Assembly (NCBI GenBank): GCA_022844005.1
Contig: JALHMN010000032.1
Coordinates: forward strand, 1 to 35,847
DNA: 35,847 nucleotides
From: a bacterium
Lineage (GTDB): Bacteria > Pseudomonadota > Alphaproteobacteria > Ferrovibrionales > Ferrovibrionaceae
Reading direction: 5' to 3'
A model generated the notes under the pieces. That model worked only from the letters and a program-made list of their open reading frames with translations, made no database searches and was not told the DNA's origin. The translations under genes were made by a program, and so were the position numbers. How positions within the stretch are numbered: the first letter of the stretch is position 1; every line of letters begins with the position of its first letter. This document shows, in pieces, positions 17,477-25,417 of the stretch.

Positions 17477-17510
17477 GCGCGCGGGGTTCAGCCCCGGCGC
17501 GCTTCGTTTG
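17477..17510 (+). terminator. Putative Rho-independent terminator after the glucan synthase gene
   Basis: GCGCGC-GGGG (17477-17486) pairs with CCCC-g-GCGCGC (17492-17502) around a 5-nt loop, with a single bulged G, making a ten-pair GC-rich stem. It is followed by the T-rich TTCGTTTG. It starts 36 bp after the synthase stop codon. It also lies in the upstream open extension of the next gene, which supports starting that gene at 17537 rather than 17474. Confidence 0.55.
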
Positions 17511-17536
17511 TGGAACCGTGCGGGGAGGAAGAAAAA

Positions 17537-18634
17537 GTGGCGGAAAAGAGTGATCGCCATCCCGACGACATCATCGTCGCGGAGAAGAAGCTGCATGCGC
17601 TGACCGTCGACCTGTTCAAGCACGCCGGCAGCGAGACGCGCGAGGCGACGCTGATCGCCGACCATCTAGTCCTCGCCAATATGAGCGGGCACGACAGCCA
17701 CGGCGTCGGCATGATCCCGCGCTATATCATGAACGTGAAGTCGGGATTCACGCCGCTCAACCAGAAGCCGACGGTGGCACTCGATGCCGGCGCGCTGCTG
17801 GTGGTCGACGGCAACCGCGGCATCGGCCAAGTGGCCGCTTTCGAGGCCACGCAGATGGCGATCGAACGGGCCAAGCAGCATGGCGTCTGCGTGCTGGCAT
17901 TGCGCAACTGCTCGCATATCGGCCGCATCGGCCATTGGGGCGAGATGTGCGCCGCCGCCGGCCTCGTCTCCACCCACTACGTGAACGTCATCGGCCACCA
18001 CCCCTTTGTCGCCCCCTATGGCGGCTCCGACGGGCGCTTCAGCACCAACCCCTATTGCTGCTCGATCCCCCGGGGCGACAAGCCGCCTTTCATCCTCGAC
18101 TTCGCCACCAGCCGCGTCGCGCAGGGCAAGGTGCGCGTGGCCCACAACCGCGGTGTGAAGATGGGAGACGGTATCCTGATCGACCGTGACGGCAACCCCA
18201 CCAACGATCCGGGCGTGATGTTCGCCAATCCGATCGGCGCCATCCTCACCTTCGGCGAACACAAGGGCTACGGCATGGCCATGGCCTGCGAACTGCTGGC
18301 CGGCGCCCTCACCTCCGGCGGCACGCTCCGCCCCGGCACGATGGAAACCGACGGCAGTATCAACAACATGTTCGCGATCGTGATCGATCCCGGCCGGCTG
18401 GGCGACCGCAACGCCATCCTGGCCGAGATCGAGCGCTCGCTCGCCTGGGTCACCGCCTCGAAACCCTCCAAGGACATCGGGCAGGAAAAGGTGCTGATCG
18501 CTGGCGATCCGGAACGGGCGATGCGCGTCCACCGGGCGAAGAACGGCGTCCCGATCGACAAGACCACCTGGCGCGACATCGGCGAGGCGGGCGCCAAGGT
18601 GGGCATGAACGGCGTCGAGGGGTATCGCGACTAG
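17537..18634 (+). CDS. Ldh family oxidoreductase (malate/L-lactate/ureidoglycolate-type dehydrogenase)
   Basis: 365-residue NAD(P)-dependent oxidoreductase of the family that includes bacterial ureidoglycolate, L-sulfolactate, delta1-piperideine-2-carboxylate and type-2 malate dehydrogenases. This fold is distinct from classical lactate dehydrogenases. Family motifs are GHDSHGVGMIPRY (about residues 53-65, with the catalytic histidine), RNCSHIGRIGHW, the NPYCCSIPRG segment and GEHKGYGMAMACELLAGAL. The start is GTG 17537, with the strong ribosome binding site GGGGAGGAAG ending 6 nt upstream; the open frame further upstream runs through a terminator hairpin and is rejected. The exact substrate cannot be assigned; a 2-hydroxyacid is expected. 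The next gene, an ABC ATPase, starts 32 bp downstream on the same strand but looks functionally unrelated. Confidence 0.87.
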   Translation: MAEKSDRHPDDIIVAEKKLHALTVDLFKHAGSETREATLIADHLVLANMSGHDSHGVGMIPRYIMNVKSGFTPLNQKPTVALDAGALLVVDGNRGIGQVAAFEATQMAIERAKQHGVCVLALRNCSHIGRIGHWGEMCAAAGLVSTHYVNVIGHHPFVAPYGGSDGRFSTNPYCCSIPRGDKPPFILDFATSRVAQGKVRVAHNRGVKMGDGILIDRDGNPTNDPGVMFANPIGAILTFGEHKGYGMAMACELLAGALTSGGTLRPGTMETDGSINNMFAIVIDPGRLGDRNAILAEIERSLAWVTASKPSKDIGQEKVLIAGDPERAMRVHRAKNGVPIDKTTWRDIGEAGAKVGMNGVEGYRD

Positions 18635-18666
18635 CCGGCCGCCGCCGGCCGCGCGATCTTCCCATC

Positions 18667-19416
18667 ATGTCATCCCCCGCGATCGAGGTCCGCGACCTCG
18701 CCAAGCGCTTCGGCGAGGTCGCCGCCGTGGACGGCGTCAGCTTCCAGGTCGCCCCGGGAAGCTGTACTGCCCTTCTCGGCGGCAATGGCGCCGGCAAGAC
18801 CACCACCATCTCCATGCTGCTCGGCCTGCTGCTCCCCACCTCGGGCAGCGTGCGCGTGCTCGGCCACGACATGGCGCGCTCGCGCCACCGCGCCCTCCCC
18901 TATCTCAATTTCTCCTCTCCTTACGTCGACCTGCCGCAACGCCTCACGGTGCGGCAGAACCTCACCGTCTATGCCCGGCTCTACGCGGTGCCGAAAGCAA
19001 AGGCGCGCATCGCCACCCTGGTGAAGGACCTCGATATCGAGGCCTTCATCGACCGCCCATACGGCAAGCTCTCGGCCGGGCAGAAGACCCGCGTGGCGCT
19101 CGCGAAGTCGCTGGTGAACGAACCGACGCTGCTGCTGCTCGACGAGCCCACCGCCTCGCTCGACCCCGACACCGCCGACTGGGTGCGCGGCTATCTCGAC
19201 GCCTACCGAAAGCATAACGGCGCCACCATCCTGCTCGCCTCCCACAACATGGGCGAGGTGGAACGCCTCTGCGATCAGGTGCTGATGATGCGCGCCGGCC
19301 GGATCGTCGACCAGGGCAGCCCCCGCGCGCTGATCGAGAAATACGGCCGCCAGACGCTGGAAGAGGTCTTCCTCGACATCGCCCGCAGACAGGGCCGCGC
19401 GGCGGAGGCGGCATGA
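18667..19416 (+). CDS. ABC transporter ATP-binding protein (ABC-2 exporter type)
   Basis: 249-residue ATPase subunit of a two-gene ABC exporter. Walker A GGNGAGKTT is at about 38-46, the signature motif reads LSAGQ in place of LSGGQ, Walker B is LLLLDEP followed by the D-loop region TASLDPD, and the H-loop is LLASHNMGE. The LSAGQ variant occurs in other exporters of this class. The stop codon overlaps the start of the permease gene in ATGA (19413-19416), so the two are translationally coupled and form one transporter. The closest well-known type is the NodI/CcmA/DrrA-like group, which export lipids, oligosaccharides or drugs; the substrate here is unknown. Confidence 0.92.
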   Translation: MSSPAIEVRDLAKRFGEVAAVDGVSFQVAPGSCTALLGGNGAGKTTTISMLLGLLLPTSGSVRVLGHDMARSRHRALPYLNFSSPYVDLPQRLTVRQNLTVYARLYAVPKAKARIATLVKDLDIEAFIDRPYGKLSAGQKTRVALAKSLVNEPTLLLLDEPTASLDPDTADWVRGYLDAYRKHNGATILLASHNMGEVERLCDQVLMMRAGRIVDQGSPRALIEKYGRQTLEEVFLDIARRQGRAAEAA

Positions 19417-20234
19417 TCGCCGGCCCCCGCTCCAATCCCGTCTTCAGCCCCGGGCGCATCTTCGCCCTCGTGCTGCGCTACTGGTACCTGCTGAAGAGCT
19501 CGGTGCCGCGGATGATCGAGCTCGCCTACTGGCCGACGGTCAATATGCTGCTCTGGGGCTTCATGACCCAGTTCCTGGCGACGCAGACCAGCTATATCGC
19601 CAATGCCTTCGGCATCCTGCTCTCGGGCGTGCTGCTCTGGGAGATCCTGTTCCGCTCCCAGCTCGGCGTCTCCATCTGCTTCTTCGAGGAGATCTGGTCG
19701 CGGAACCTCGGCCACCTCTTCGTCAGCCCCTTGCGGCCCTACGAGATGATCGCGGCGCTGGGCACAATGAGCCTCTTGCGCACCGTCATCGGCGTGCTGC
19801 CCTGCATGGTTCTGGCGACCTTCCTGTTCGGCTGGCAGGCAGGCGCTCTCGGGTTCAGCTTCGGCCTCTTCCTCGCGCTGCTGCTGATCATGGGCTGGGC
19901 CATCGGCTTCGCCATCTGCGGTCTCATCATGCGCTATGGCCAGGGCATGGAGAGCCTCGCCTGGGGCCTCGTCTTCGCGCTGACGCCGCTATCGGGCGTC
20001 TACTACCCGATCAGCGTGCTGCCGCCCTGGCTGCAGCCGGTCGCCTATGCGCTTCCCACCGCGCATGTCTTCGAGGGCATGCGCTCCATCCTCTCGCATC
20101 AGGTCGTGCGCTGGGACCATCTCGCCTGGGCCGCGGGCCTCGACCTCGTCTATATCGCGCTGGGCACCTTCATGTTCCTCTACTGCTTCCGCCAAGCCCG
20201 CCGTCGCGGCCTGCTCCTGAACCAGGGGGAATAG
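19413..20234 (+). CDS. ABC-2 type transporter permease
   Basis: 273-residue inner-membrane permease, partner of the preceding ATPase with a 4-bp ATGA overlap. About six membrane segments are visible after a cytoplasmic N-terminus, and the C-terminal part has the ABC-2 signature region, including LTPLSGVYYPISVLPPWLQP (residues about 190-209) before AYALPTAHVFEG. Overall arrangement resembles NodJ/DrrB/TagG-type permeases. It most likely dimerises and exports a lipid-linked, sugar or hydrophobic compound. The convergent Na/Pi cotransporter gene ends 9 bp downstream. Confidence 0.9.
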   Translation: MIAGPRSNPVFSPGRIFALVLRYWYLLKSSVPRMIELAYWPTVNMLLWGFMTQFLATQTSYIANAFGILLSGVLLWEILFRSQLGVSICFFEEIWSRNLGHLFVSPLRPYEMIAALGTMSLLRTVIGVLPCMVLATFLFGWQAGALGFSFGLFLALLLIMGWAIGFAICGLIMRYGQGMESLAWGLVFALTPLSGVYYPISVLPPWLQPVAYALPTAHVFEGMRSILSHQVVRWDHLAWAAGLDLVYIALGTFMFLYCFRQARRRGLLLNQGE

Positions 20235-20243
20235 CCGCGATGA

Positions 20244-21857
20244 TCATGCGGACACGCCGACCTGCGCCATCCACGGCAGGAACCGGCGCTGCGCCTTGAT
20301 CGCCGAAGCTGCGCAACGGCGCAGCCGCTGCGCCTGTGCGAGTGCCTCCTCCATAGCCTCGACCGACAGCTGTCCCTGCGCCGTCACGCGCAGCAGCGCC
20401 ACCTTGATTTCCTGATAGGCTGCTTCCAGTCGGATCGCGTGGTCGTCGAGGGTTTTGCGCGCGCCCTCCTCACCGTTGCCCGTCGGAATCCGCAGGCTGT
20501 CCAGGACGATCTCGCGGAGTTTGTCCCACTGCGGCCCCGCGATGACCCGCTCCGCCGAGGATGCGTTCGACATCGTCGTGACGACGGTGGCGACGTCTTC
20601 CAGATGCTGCACCGTGCGGATCAGGTCGGGCAGCGCCGCGACCACATCGTCGGTGAGCGTGGCGTTGCCGAAGCTGCCGATAAACTCCCGGACCGCCTGG
20701 CCGAGGCGCAGGACACCCTGCCGGGACAGCAAAGCGTCTTCCGCATCCGCGGCAGCCCTGATGCGCGCGCGGGCGGAGCGGAAGACGAGGTCGGTCATCC
20801 GGATCAGCTCCAGGATAAGACCCCGCAGCGCCAGGGCGGGCACCGCCGCGAGCGTGGCGTCCAGATATCGGGGCCGGCCGGCCTCCTCGTCGGGGGTGAG
20901 GAACCATTTTGAGAGAAGGCGCACGACACGCGGGCCCACCGGCCAGATGAGTGCTGCGCCCAGGCAGTTGAAGGCGGTGTGGAACACCGCCAGCGTGGTG
21001 GGTACATCGCCCCGCATTCCGGCTGCGGCAACGACCGCGCCGCTCACCGTCACCAGAACCGGCAAGAGGCCCAGCGCGACCGCGCCGGTCAGGAGATTGA
21101 AGCCGATATGAGCCATCGCAACGCGCTTCGCACCCGCCGTCGCGCCGATCGCAGCGAGAGCCGCAGTGGAGGTGGTTCCGATGTTCGTACCCACGACGGC
21201 GGCCGCGGCCAGTTCCAGCGGCACGATGCCGCCGGCGCTGCCCGTGAGCGTGATCGCGATGGCCGCGCTCGACGATTGCGTCAGGACCGTCAGCAGAATG
21301 CCGAGACCCACGAAGGCCGCAAGAGCCGGCCAGCCGGAACTGTCGAACCGCAGGTCCGACAAATGCGGAGTCAGCGCCTCGAAGCCGCCCTGAAGAGTCC
21401 CGATCCCCAGGAAGAAGGCGCCGAAGCCCGCGACGGCCTGTCCCAGACCGGCGAGGCGGACCTGCCGGCGGGAGCCGATCCGCACCAGCATCCCGACACC
21501 GAGAAGCGGCAAGGCCAGCGAACCGATCTGCACCTTGACGCCGACAAGCGCCACCAGCCAGGCGGTCATGGTGGTGCCGACATTGGTTCCGATGACGACC
21601 CAAATCGCCTGTGCCAGCGTCAGCAGCCCCGCGTTGACGAAGCCCACGGTGGCGACGGTCACCGCGCTGGACGACTGCACGACCGCCGTTATCAGGGCTC
21701 CGGTCAGAAAGCCGCGCAGTGCTGAGCTGGTCCAGCTATGCAGAATGCGTCTGAGCGCCCCGCCGGCCGCCAGCTTCAGTCCATCGGTCATCATCCCCAT
21801 GCCGAGCACGAAGAGACCGATGCCCCCCAGAAGCGAAGCGAATGTCGTTGCGGTCAT
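20244..21857 (-). CDS. Na+/phosphate cotransporter family protein with PhoU-like C-terminal domain
   Basis: 537-residue inner-membrane protein of the NptA/YjbB family of sodium-phosphate symporters. The two inverted PNaS repeats are clear: QSSSAVTVATVGFVNAG with GTNVGTTMTAWL in the first half, and TQSSSAAIAITL with GTNIGTTSTAAL in the second. About nine hydrophobic segments extend to near residue 345. The last ~170 residues are soluble, helical and PhoU-like, a common regulatory extension. ATG 21857 is preceded by a strong GGAGGT ribosome binding site about 8 nt upstream; the open frame continues upstream to 22001 but would overlap the divergent MFS gene. It may import or export phosphate. 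No Pho regulon site was recognised in the 137-bp divergent intergenic region. Confidence 0.9.
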   Translation of the reverse strand: MTATTFASLLGGIGLFVLGMGMMTDGLKLAAGGALRRILHSWTSSALRGFLTGALITAVVQSSSAVTVATVGFVNAGLLTLAQAIWVVIGTNVGTTMTAWLVALVGVKVQIGSLALPLLGVGMLVRIGSRRQVRLAGLGQAVAGFGAFFLGIGTLQGGFEALTPHLSDLRFDSSGWPALAAFVGLGILLTVLTQSSSAAIAITLTGSAGGIVPLELAAAAVVGTNIGTTSTAALAAIGATAGAKRVAMAHIGFNLLTGAVALGLLPVLVTVSGAVVAAAGMRGDVPTTLAVFHTAFNCLGAALIWPVGPRVVRLLSKWFLTPDEEAGRPRYLDATLAAVPALALRGLILELIRMTDLVFRSARARIRAAADAEDALLSRQGVLRLGQAVREFIGSFGNATLTDDVVAALPDLIRTVQHLEDVATVVTTMSNASSAERVIAGPQWDKLREIVLDSLRIPTGNGEEGARKTLDDHAIRLEAAYQEIKVALLRVTAQGQLSVEAMEEALAQAQRLRRCAASAIKAQRRFLPWMAQVGVSA

Positions 21858-21994
21858 CAGGCGGACCTCCCCGCCCGATACTGCTGCGATAGACCCGCCA
21901 TGTCCCGCCGGCAGGTTGACGCGCCCCGCGGAGGCTGCGCCCGCTTCGCCCCCGCCCGAAGTGTCCCGCCCCGGCGCTGCGCTATGAAGCGGCC

Positions 21995-23224
21995 ATGACA
22001 TCCGCTCCGTTCCACGGCTGGCGCGTCGTCGCCGCCGCCTTCGTCCTCGCCATGTTCGGCTGGGGGCTGGGATTTTATGGCCCGCCCATCTACCTGCAGA
22101 CCGTACGCGAGATGCGCGGCTGGTCGGTCAGCCTCGTCTCGGCGGCCGTCACCACCCACTACCTGTTCGGCGCGCTGGTCATCGTCAACCTGCCGCGCCT
22201 CTATGCCCGCGTCGGTATTCCCGCCGTCACCAAGGCCGGATCGCTGGCGCTGGCGCTCGGTGTCTCGGGCTGGGCGCTGGCCGACGCGCCCTGGCAGCTC
22301 TTCGCCGCCACGGCGCTTTCGGGCGGCGGCTGGGTCACGCTCGGCGCCGCCGCGGTCAACGCCATCGTCTCGCCCTGGTTCAACCGCCGCCGGCCGGCGG
22401 CACTCGCCGCCGCCTACAACGGCGCCAGCATCGGCGGTGTGGTCTTCTCGCCGCTCTGGGTCGCAGCCATCGCCGCCTTCGGCTTTCCGGCCGCGGCCGC
22501 CGGCATCGGCATCGTCATGCTGCTTGCCATGTGGGTCCTGGCCGGCCTCTATTTCGGGAAGACGCCGCAGCAGTTGGGCCAGACGCCCGACGGCGACGCG
22601 CCCGGCGCCACCGCCACGGCCGTCGCCTCGTCACGGGCGCGGCCGCTCCCGGGAAGAGCGCTCTGGCGCGACGTCACCTTCCTCACCCTCGCCGCCGGGA
22701 TGGCCTTGAGCCTCTTCGCCCAGATCGGCCTGTTGGCGCACCTCTATTCGCTTCTCGTCCCCGCACTCGGCCAGCAGATGGCCGGCTTCGCTCTGGGTGG
22801 GGCTACGGTGGCGGCGATCGGCGGGCGCATGCTGGTCGGCTGGCTGATGCCGCCGGGCGCCGACCGCCGCCTCGTCGCCTCGGCCAGCTTCGCCGTGCAG
22901 ATGGCGGGCGGCATCGCCTTCCTCTGCGCCGGCGGGCAGAACGTCCCCCTGCTCCTTCTCGGCGTCGTCCTCTTCGGGGCCGGCATCGGCAACACCACCT
23001 CCATGCCGCCCCTGATCGCGCAGAGCGAATTCGTGAAGGAGGACGTGGCCCGCGTCGTCGCCCTCATCGTCGCGATGGCCCAGGCCTTCTATGCCTTCGC
23101 GCCCGCCGGCTTCGGCGTCCTGCGCGACCTCGCGGCCGACCCGGCGGCGCCGCAACTCTTCGTCGCGACCGCCCTGATCCAGGGCCTCGCCATCGCGGTC
23201 TTTCTCCTGGGCCGGCGCAGATAG
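21995..23224 (+). CDS. Major facilitator superfamily transporter
   Basis: 409-residue inner-membrane transporter with twelve predicted membrane segments in two halves of six. The N-terminus has the GWRVVAAAFVLAMFGWGLGFYGPPIYL pattern (residues 7-33) common in MFS proteins of the OFA and monocarboxylate-like group. A central cytoplasmic loop near residues 190-220 is rich in Ala, Thr and Arg. The substrate is not predictable; an organic anion is the usual expectation for this group. It is transcribed away from the Na/Pi gene and ends at a GC-rich inverted repeat that begins within its stop codon. Confidence 0.87.
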   Translation: MTSAPFHGWRVVAAAFVLAMFGWGLGFYGPPIYLQTVREMRGWSVSLVSAAVTTHYLFGALVIVNLPRLYARVGIPAVTKAGSLALALGVSGWALADAPWQLFAATALSGGGWVTLGAAAVNAIVSPWFNRRRPAALAAAYNGASIGGVVFSPLWVAAIAAFGFPAAAAGIGIVMLLAMWVLAGLYFGKTPQQLGQTPDGDAPGATATAVASSRARPLPGRALWRDVTFLTLAAGMALSLFAQIGLLAHLYSLLVPALGQQMAGFALGGATVAAIGGRMLVGWLMPPGADRRLVASASFAVQMAGGIAFLCAGGQNVPLLLLGVVLFGAGIGNTTSMPPLIAQSEFVKEDVARVVALIVAMAQAFYAFAPAGFGVLRDLAADPAAPQLFVATALIQGLAIAVFLLGRRR

Positions 23225-23250
23225 GCCGCCCCCGGCCGAAACGGGCGGCC
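23224..23250. terminator. Possible bidirectional terminator hairpin between convergent genes
   Basis: A perfect 8-bp inverted repeat, GGCCGCCC (23224-23231) and GGGCGGCC (23243-23250), with an 11-nt loop begins at the last base of the MFS stop codon. It lies between that gene and the convergent CoA-transferase gene. No T-run follows on either strand, so Rho-independent function is uncertain. Confidence 0.35.
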
Positions 23251-23320
23251 ATGAGCGCCGCTTCTTTCCCTGCCGCCGTCGCGTTGCGGCTCTCTTGCAA
23301 GCAACGGTCGGGACCGAGGT

Positions 23321-24532
23321 TCAGCCGACGACGCCCTTGGCTCTGAGTGCTGCGATCTCCGCTTCATCGAGACCGGCCTCGGACAGCACCTGATCGCTGT
23401 GCTCACCGAGCGCGGGCGGCGCGCCTGCGGCCCGCATCGCGGTCCAGCCGAGGCGGATCGGCGTCGCCAGCGTGCGCGGCACGCCTTCGCTTTCACAGGG
23501 CACGACGATGCCGGCGTGCAGCGCCTGCTCGTCCGCCGCGACATCGGCCACGCGCGCGATCGGACTGAACGGCACGCCGATCTCGGTCAACCGCCGCTCC
23601 CAGACGGCCCAGTCCTCGCTCGCGAACAGGGCCTCCAATTCGCCCAGCAGGACGCCGGCATGCCGCCGCCGCCCCGCCCGGTCGGCGAAGCGCGGGTCGG
23701 CCAGCAACCGTTCGAGCCCGAGCCCCCGGCAGACGTTCTCCCAGTGTTTCTCTTCCGGATGCGCCAGAAGCAGGAACCAGCGTCCGTCACGCGCCGCATA
23801 TTGCTGGGCGAGCGCCGAACTCGCCTTCTCGCGCGGCGGCCGCGACGGCGCTTCCGCCCCCAGCAGCGCGCCGGCCGCCAGCGTGCCCGTCGACCACACG
23901 CCGTTGGCATAGAGCGAGGTGCCGACCCAGCCGCCCTTGCCCGTCCGCTCGCGGCGGAACAAGGCCATCATGATCGCGGCCACCAGCGTCATCGCCGTGC
24001 TGCGGTCGCCCTGCCCGGGCAGCGAGAAGCCGGCCGGCTGTCCCTCGTATCGCAGCGCGTCGAGAATGCCCGAACGGGCGAAGAAGGCGGTGACGTCGAA
24101 GCCCGGTCGGTCGCGATCCGGACCCGTCTCGCCATAGCCGGTAAGCGAGGCATAGATCAGTCGCGGATTGATCGGCTCCACATCCGCCCAGGTCAGCTTC
24201 AGCCGCTCCCGCACCGGCGGCGGGAAGTTGATGATCATGACATCGGCCGTCGCGATCAGCCGCTCGAGCGCGGCGCGGCCCTCGGGCGCCTTCAGGTCGA
24301 GCGCCAGCGAGCGCTTGTTGCGGGCGTCGAGCGCCCAGGGAAAATTGACCGCGGCCTGGGGATAGGTGGCGTTCTTCCAGCTCCCCCGGTGCGGATCGCC
24401 CACGCCGGGCGGCTCCACCTTGATCACATCGGCGCCGTAGTCGCCCAGCGCCACGGCGGCGGCCGGGGCGGCGATGAAGGAACTAACATCCAGTACGCGG
24501 ATACCGCTCAGCGGCAGGTCGTCGTCGCTCAC
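23321..24532 (-). CDS. CaiB/BaiF family (class III) CoA-transferase
   Basis: 403-residue cytoplasmic CoA-transferase of class III, which moves CoA between carboxylic acids through an enzyme-bound anhydride on a conserved aspartate. Family motifs are the N-terminal LSGIRVLDVSSFIAAP, GADVIKVEPPGVGDPHR, RNKRSLALDLKAPEGR (about 71-86), TGYGETGPDRDRPGFD (likely catalytic D146) and a C-terminal helix ending ALRAKGVVG. The start is GTG 24532, preceded by GGGGTGG; the frame is open to 25276 but that part is antisense to the SDR gene and is rejected. It is divergent from the SDR gene with a 115-bp gap, suggesting a shared acyl-CoA pathway (inference). A second CaiB gene lies at the window end. Confidence 0.9.
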   Translation of the reverse strand: MSDDDLPLSGIRVLDVSSFIAAPAAAVALGDYGADVIKVEPPGVGDPHRGSWKNATYPQAAVNFPWALDARNKRSLALDLKAPEGRAALERLIATADVMIINFPPPVRERLKLTWADVEPINPRLIYASLTGYGETGPDRDRPGFDVTAFFARSGILDALRYEGQPAGFSLPGQGDRSTAMTLVAAIMMALFRRERTGKGGWVGTSLYANGVWSTGTLAAGALLGAEAPSRPPREKASSALAQQYAARDGRWFLLLAHPEEKHWENVCRGLGLERLLADPRFADRAGRRRHAGVLLGELEALFASEDWAVWERRLTEIGVPFSPIARVADVAADEQALHAGIVVPCESEGVPRTLATPIRLGWTAMRAAGAPPALGEHSDQVLSEAGLDEAEIAALRAKGVVG

Positions 24533-24647
24533 GCGTTTCCACCCCGGCTTTCTGGACCCCGGCGGCGATACGCCCCCGAGAACTGCGGCCATCCTAGCCC
24601 AGGCCGGGTATGATCCGCGCCTTCGGGCAGCGGGGGACGAGACGATC

Positions 24648-25406
24648 ATGGATCTGATGCTGAAGGGCCGGGCCGCCCTGGTGACGGGGGCGAGCACGGG
24701 GATCGGCGCCGGCGTGGCCCGGGCGCTGGCGGCGGAAGGCGTTCGCCTCGCCATCACCGCCCGCGACCGCACGGCCCTGCAGGCGGTGGCGGAGACGATT
24801 GCCGCCGCCGGCCACGCCGCTCCGGTGCTGCTGCCGGCCGAACTCACCGAAGCCGCCGAGGTCAGCCGCCTCGCCGCCGAGGCGAAGGCCGCGCTCGGCC
24901 CGATCGCGATCCTCGCCAACTGCGCCGGCGGCTCCCGCCCGACCACGCCCGAGGCGGGCGAGGACGTGTGGGAAGAGGCCTTCGCCCTCAACTTCGATGC
25001 CGCCCGCCGCCTCACCCGCGCGCTGCTGCCGGACATGCGGGCGGCGAAATGGGGCCGGGTCATCAGCATCTCCGGCTCGGTCGAGCCGCGCAGCCTGAAC
25101 GCGGCCAGCGCGGCCAAGGGCGCGCTGCACGTCTGGTCGAAGGGCCTCTCCTGCGACGTGGCGGCCGAAGGCGTGACGGTGAACTGCATCGCGCCCGGCC
25201 GCATCAACTCGGTCCAGATCCTGAACCGCCTGCATCCGACCGAGGAAGCGCGCGCCGCCTTCATCGCCCGCAACATCCCGGCGGGGCGCTTCGGCGACCC
25301 GGACGAACTGGCGCCGCTGGTCGCCTTCCTCGCCTCACCGCTGGCCGGCTATATCACCGGCGCCGTCATTCCGGTGGACGGCGGGATGCACTACTTCGCG
25401 CATTGA
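24648..25406 (+). CDS. Short-chain dehydrogenase/reductase-like protein lacking the catalytic tyrosine
   Basis: 252-residue SDR-fold protein. The cofactor motif TGASTGIG is at 13-20, NCAGG (usual NNAG) at 91-95 and the helix asparagine N115 is kept. Serines S142 and S144 are at the catalytic serine region. The YxxxK active-site motif reads ASAAK: Lys157 is kept but the tyrosine position is Ala153, and the loop before it is a few residues shorter than in FabG. Classical SDR chemistry is therefore unlikely, and it may be a non-redox enzyme or use another acid. The C-terminal PVDGGMHYF tail is normal for the FabG-like group. ATG 24648 is preceded by a GGGGGA about 10 nt upstream. It is divergent from a CoA-transferase. 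Confidence 0.87.
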   Translation: MDLMLKGRAALVTGASTGIGAGVARALAAEGVRLAITARDRTALQAVAETIAAAGHAAPVLLPAELTEAAEVSRLAAEAKAALGPIAILANCAGGSRPTTPEAGEDVWEEAFALNFDAARRLTRALLPDMRAAKWGRVISISGSVEPRSLNAASAAKGALHVWSKGLSCDVAAEGVTVNCIAPGRINSVQILNRLHPTEEARAAFIARNIPAGRFGDPDELAPLVAFLASPLAGYITGAVIPVDGGMHYFAH

Positions 25407-25417
25407 CGAACCCTGGA

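Noticed and set aside
21858-22001. Upstream extension of the Na/Pi cotransporter
   Set aside because: A strong GGAGGT ribosome binding site and the family start are at 21857, and the extension overlaps the MFS start.
24533-25276. N-terminal extension of the CoA-transferase at 23321-24532
   Set aside because: It is antisense to the SDR gene and has no family similarity; the GTG at 24532 gives the correct family N-terminus.
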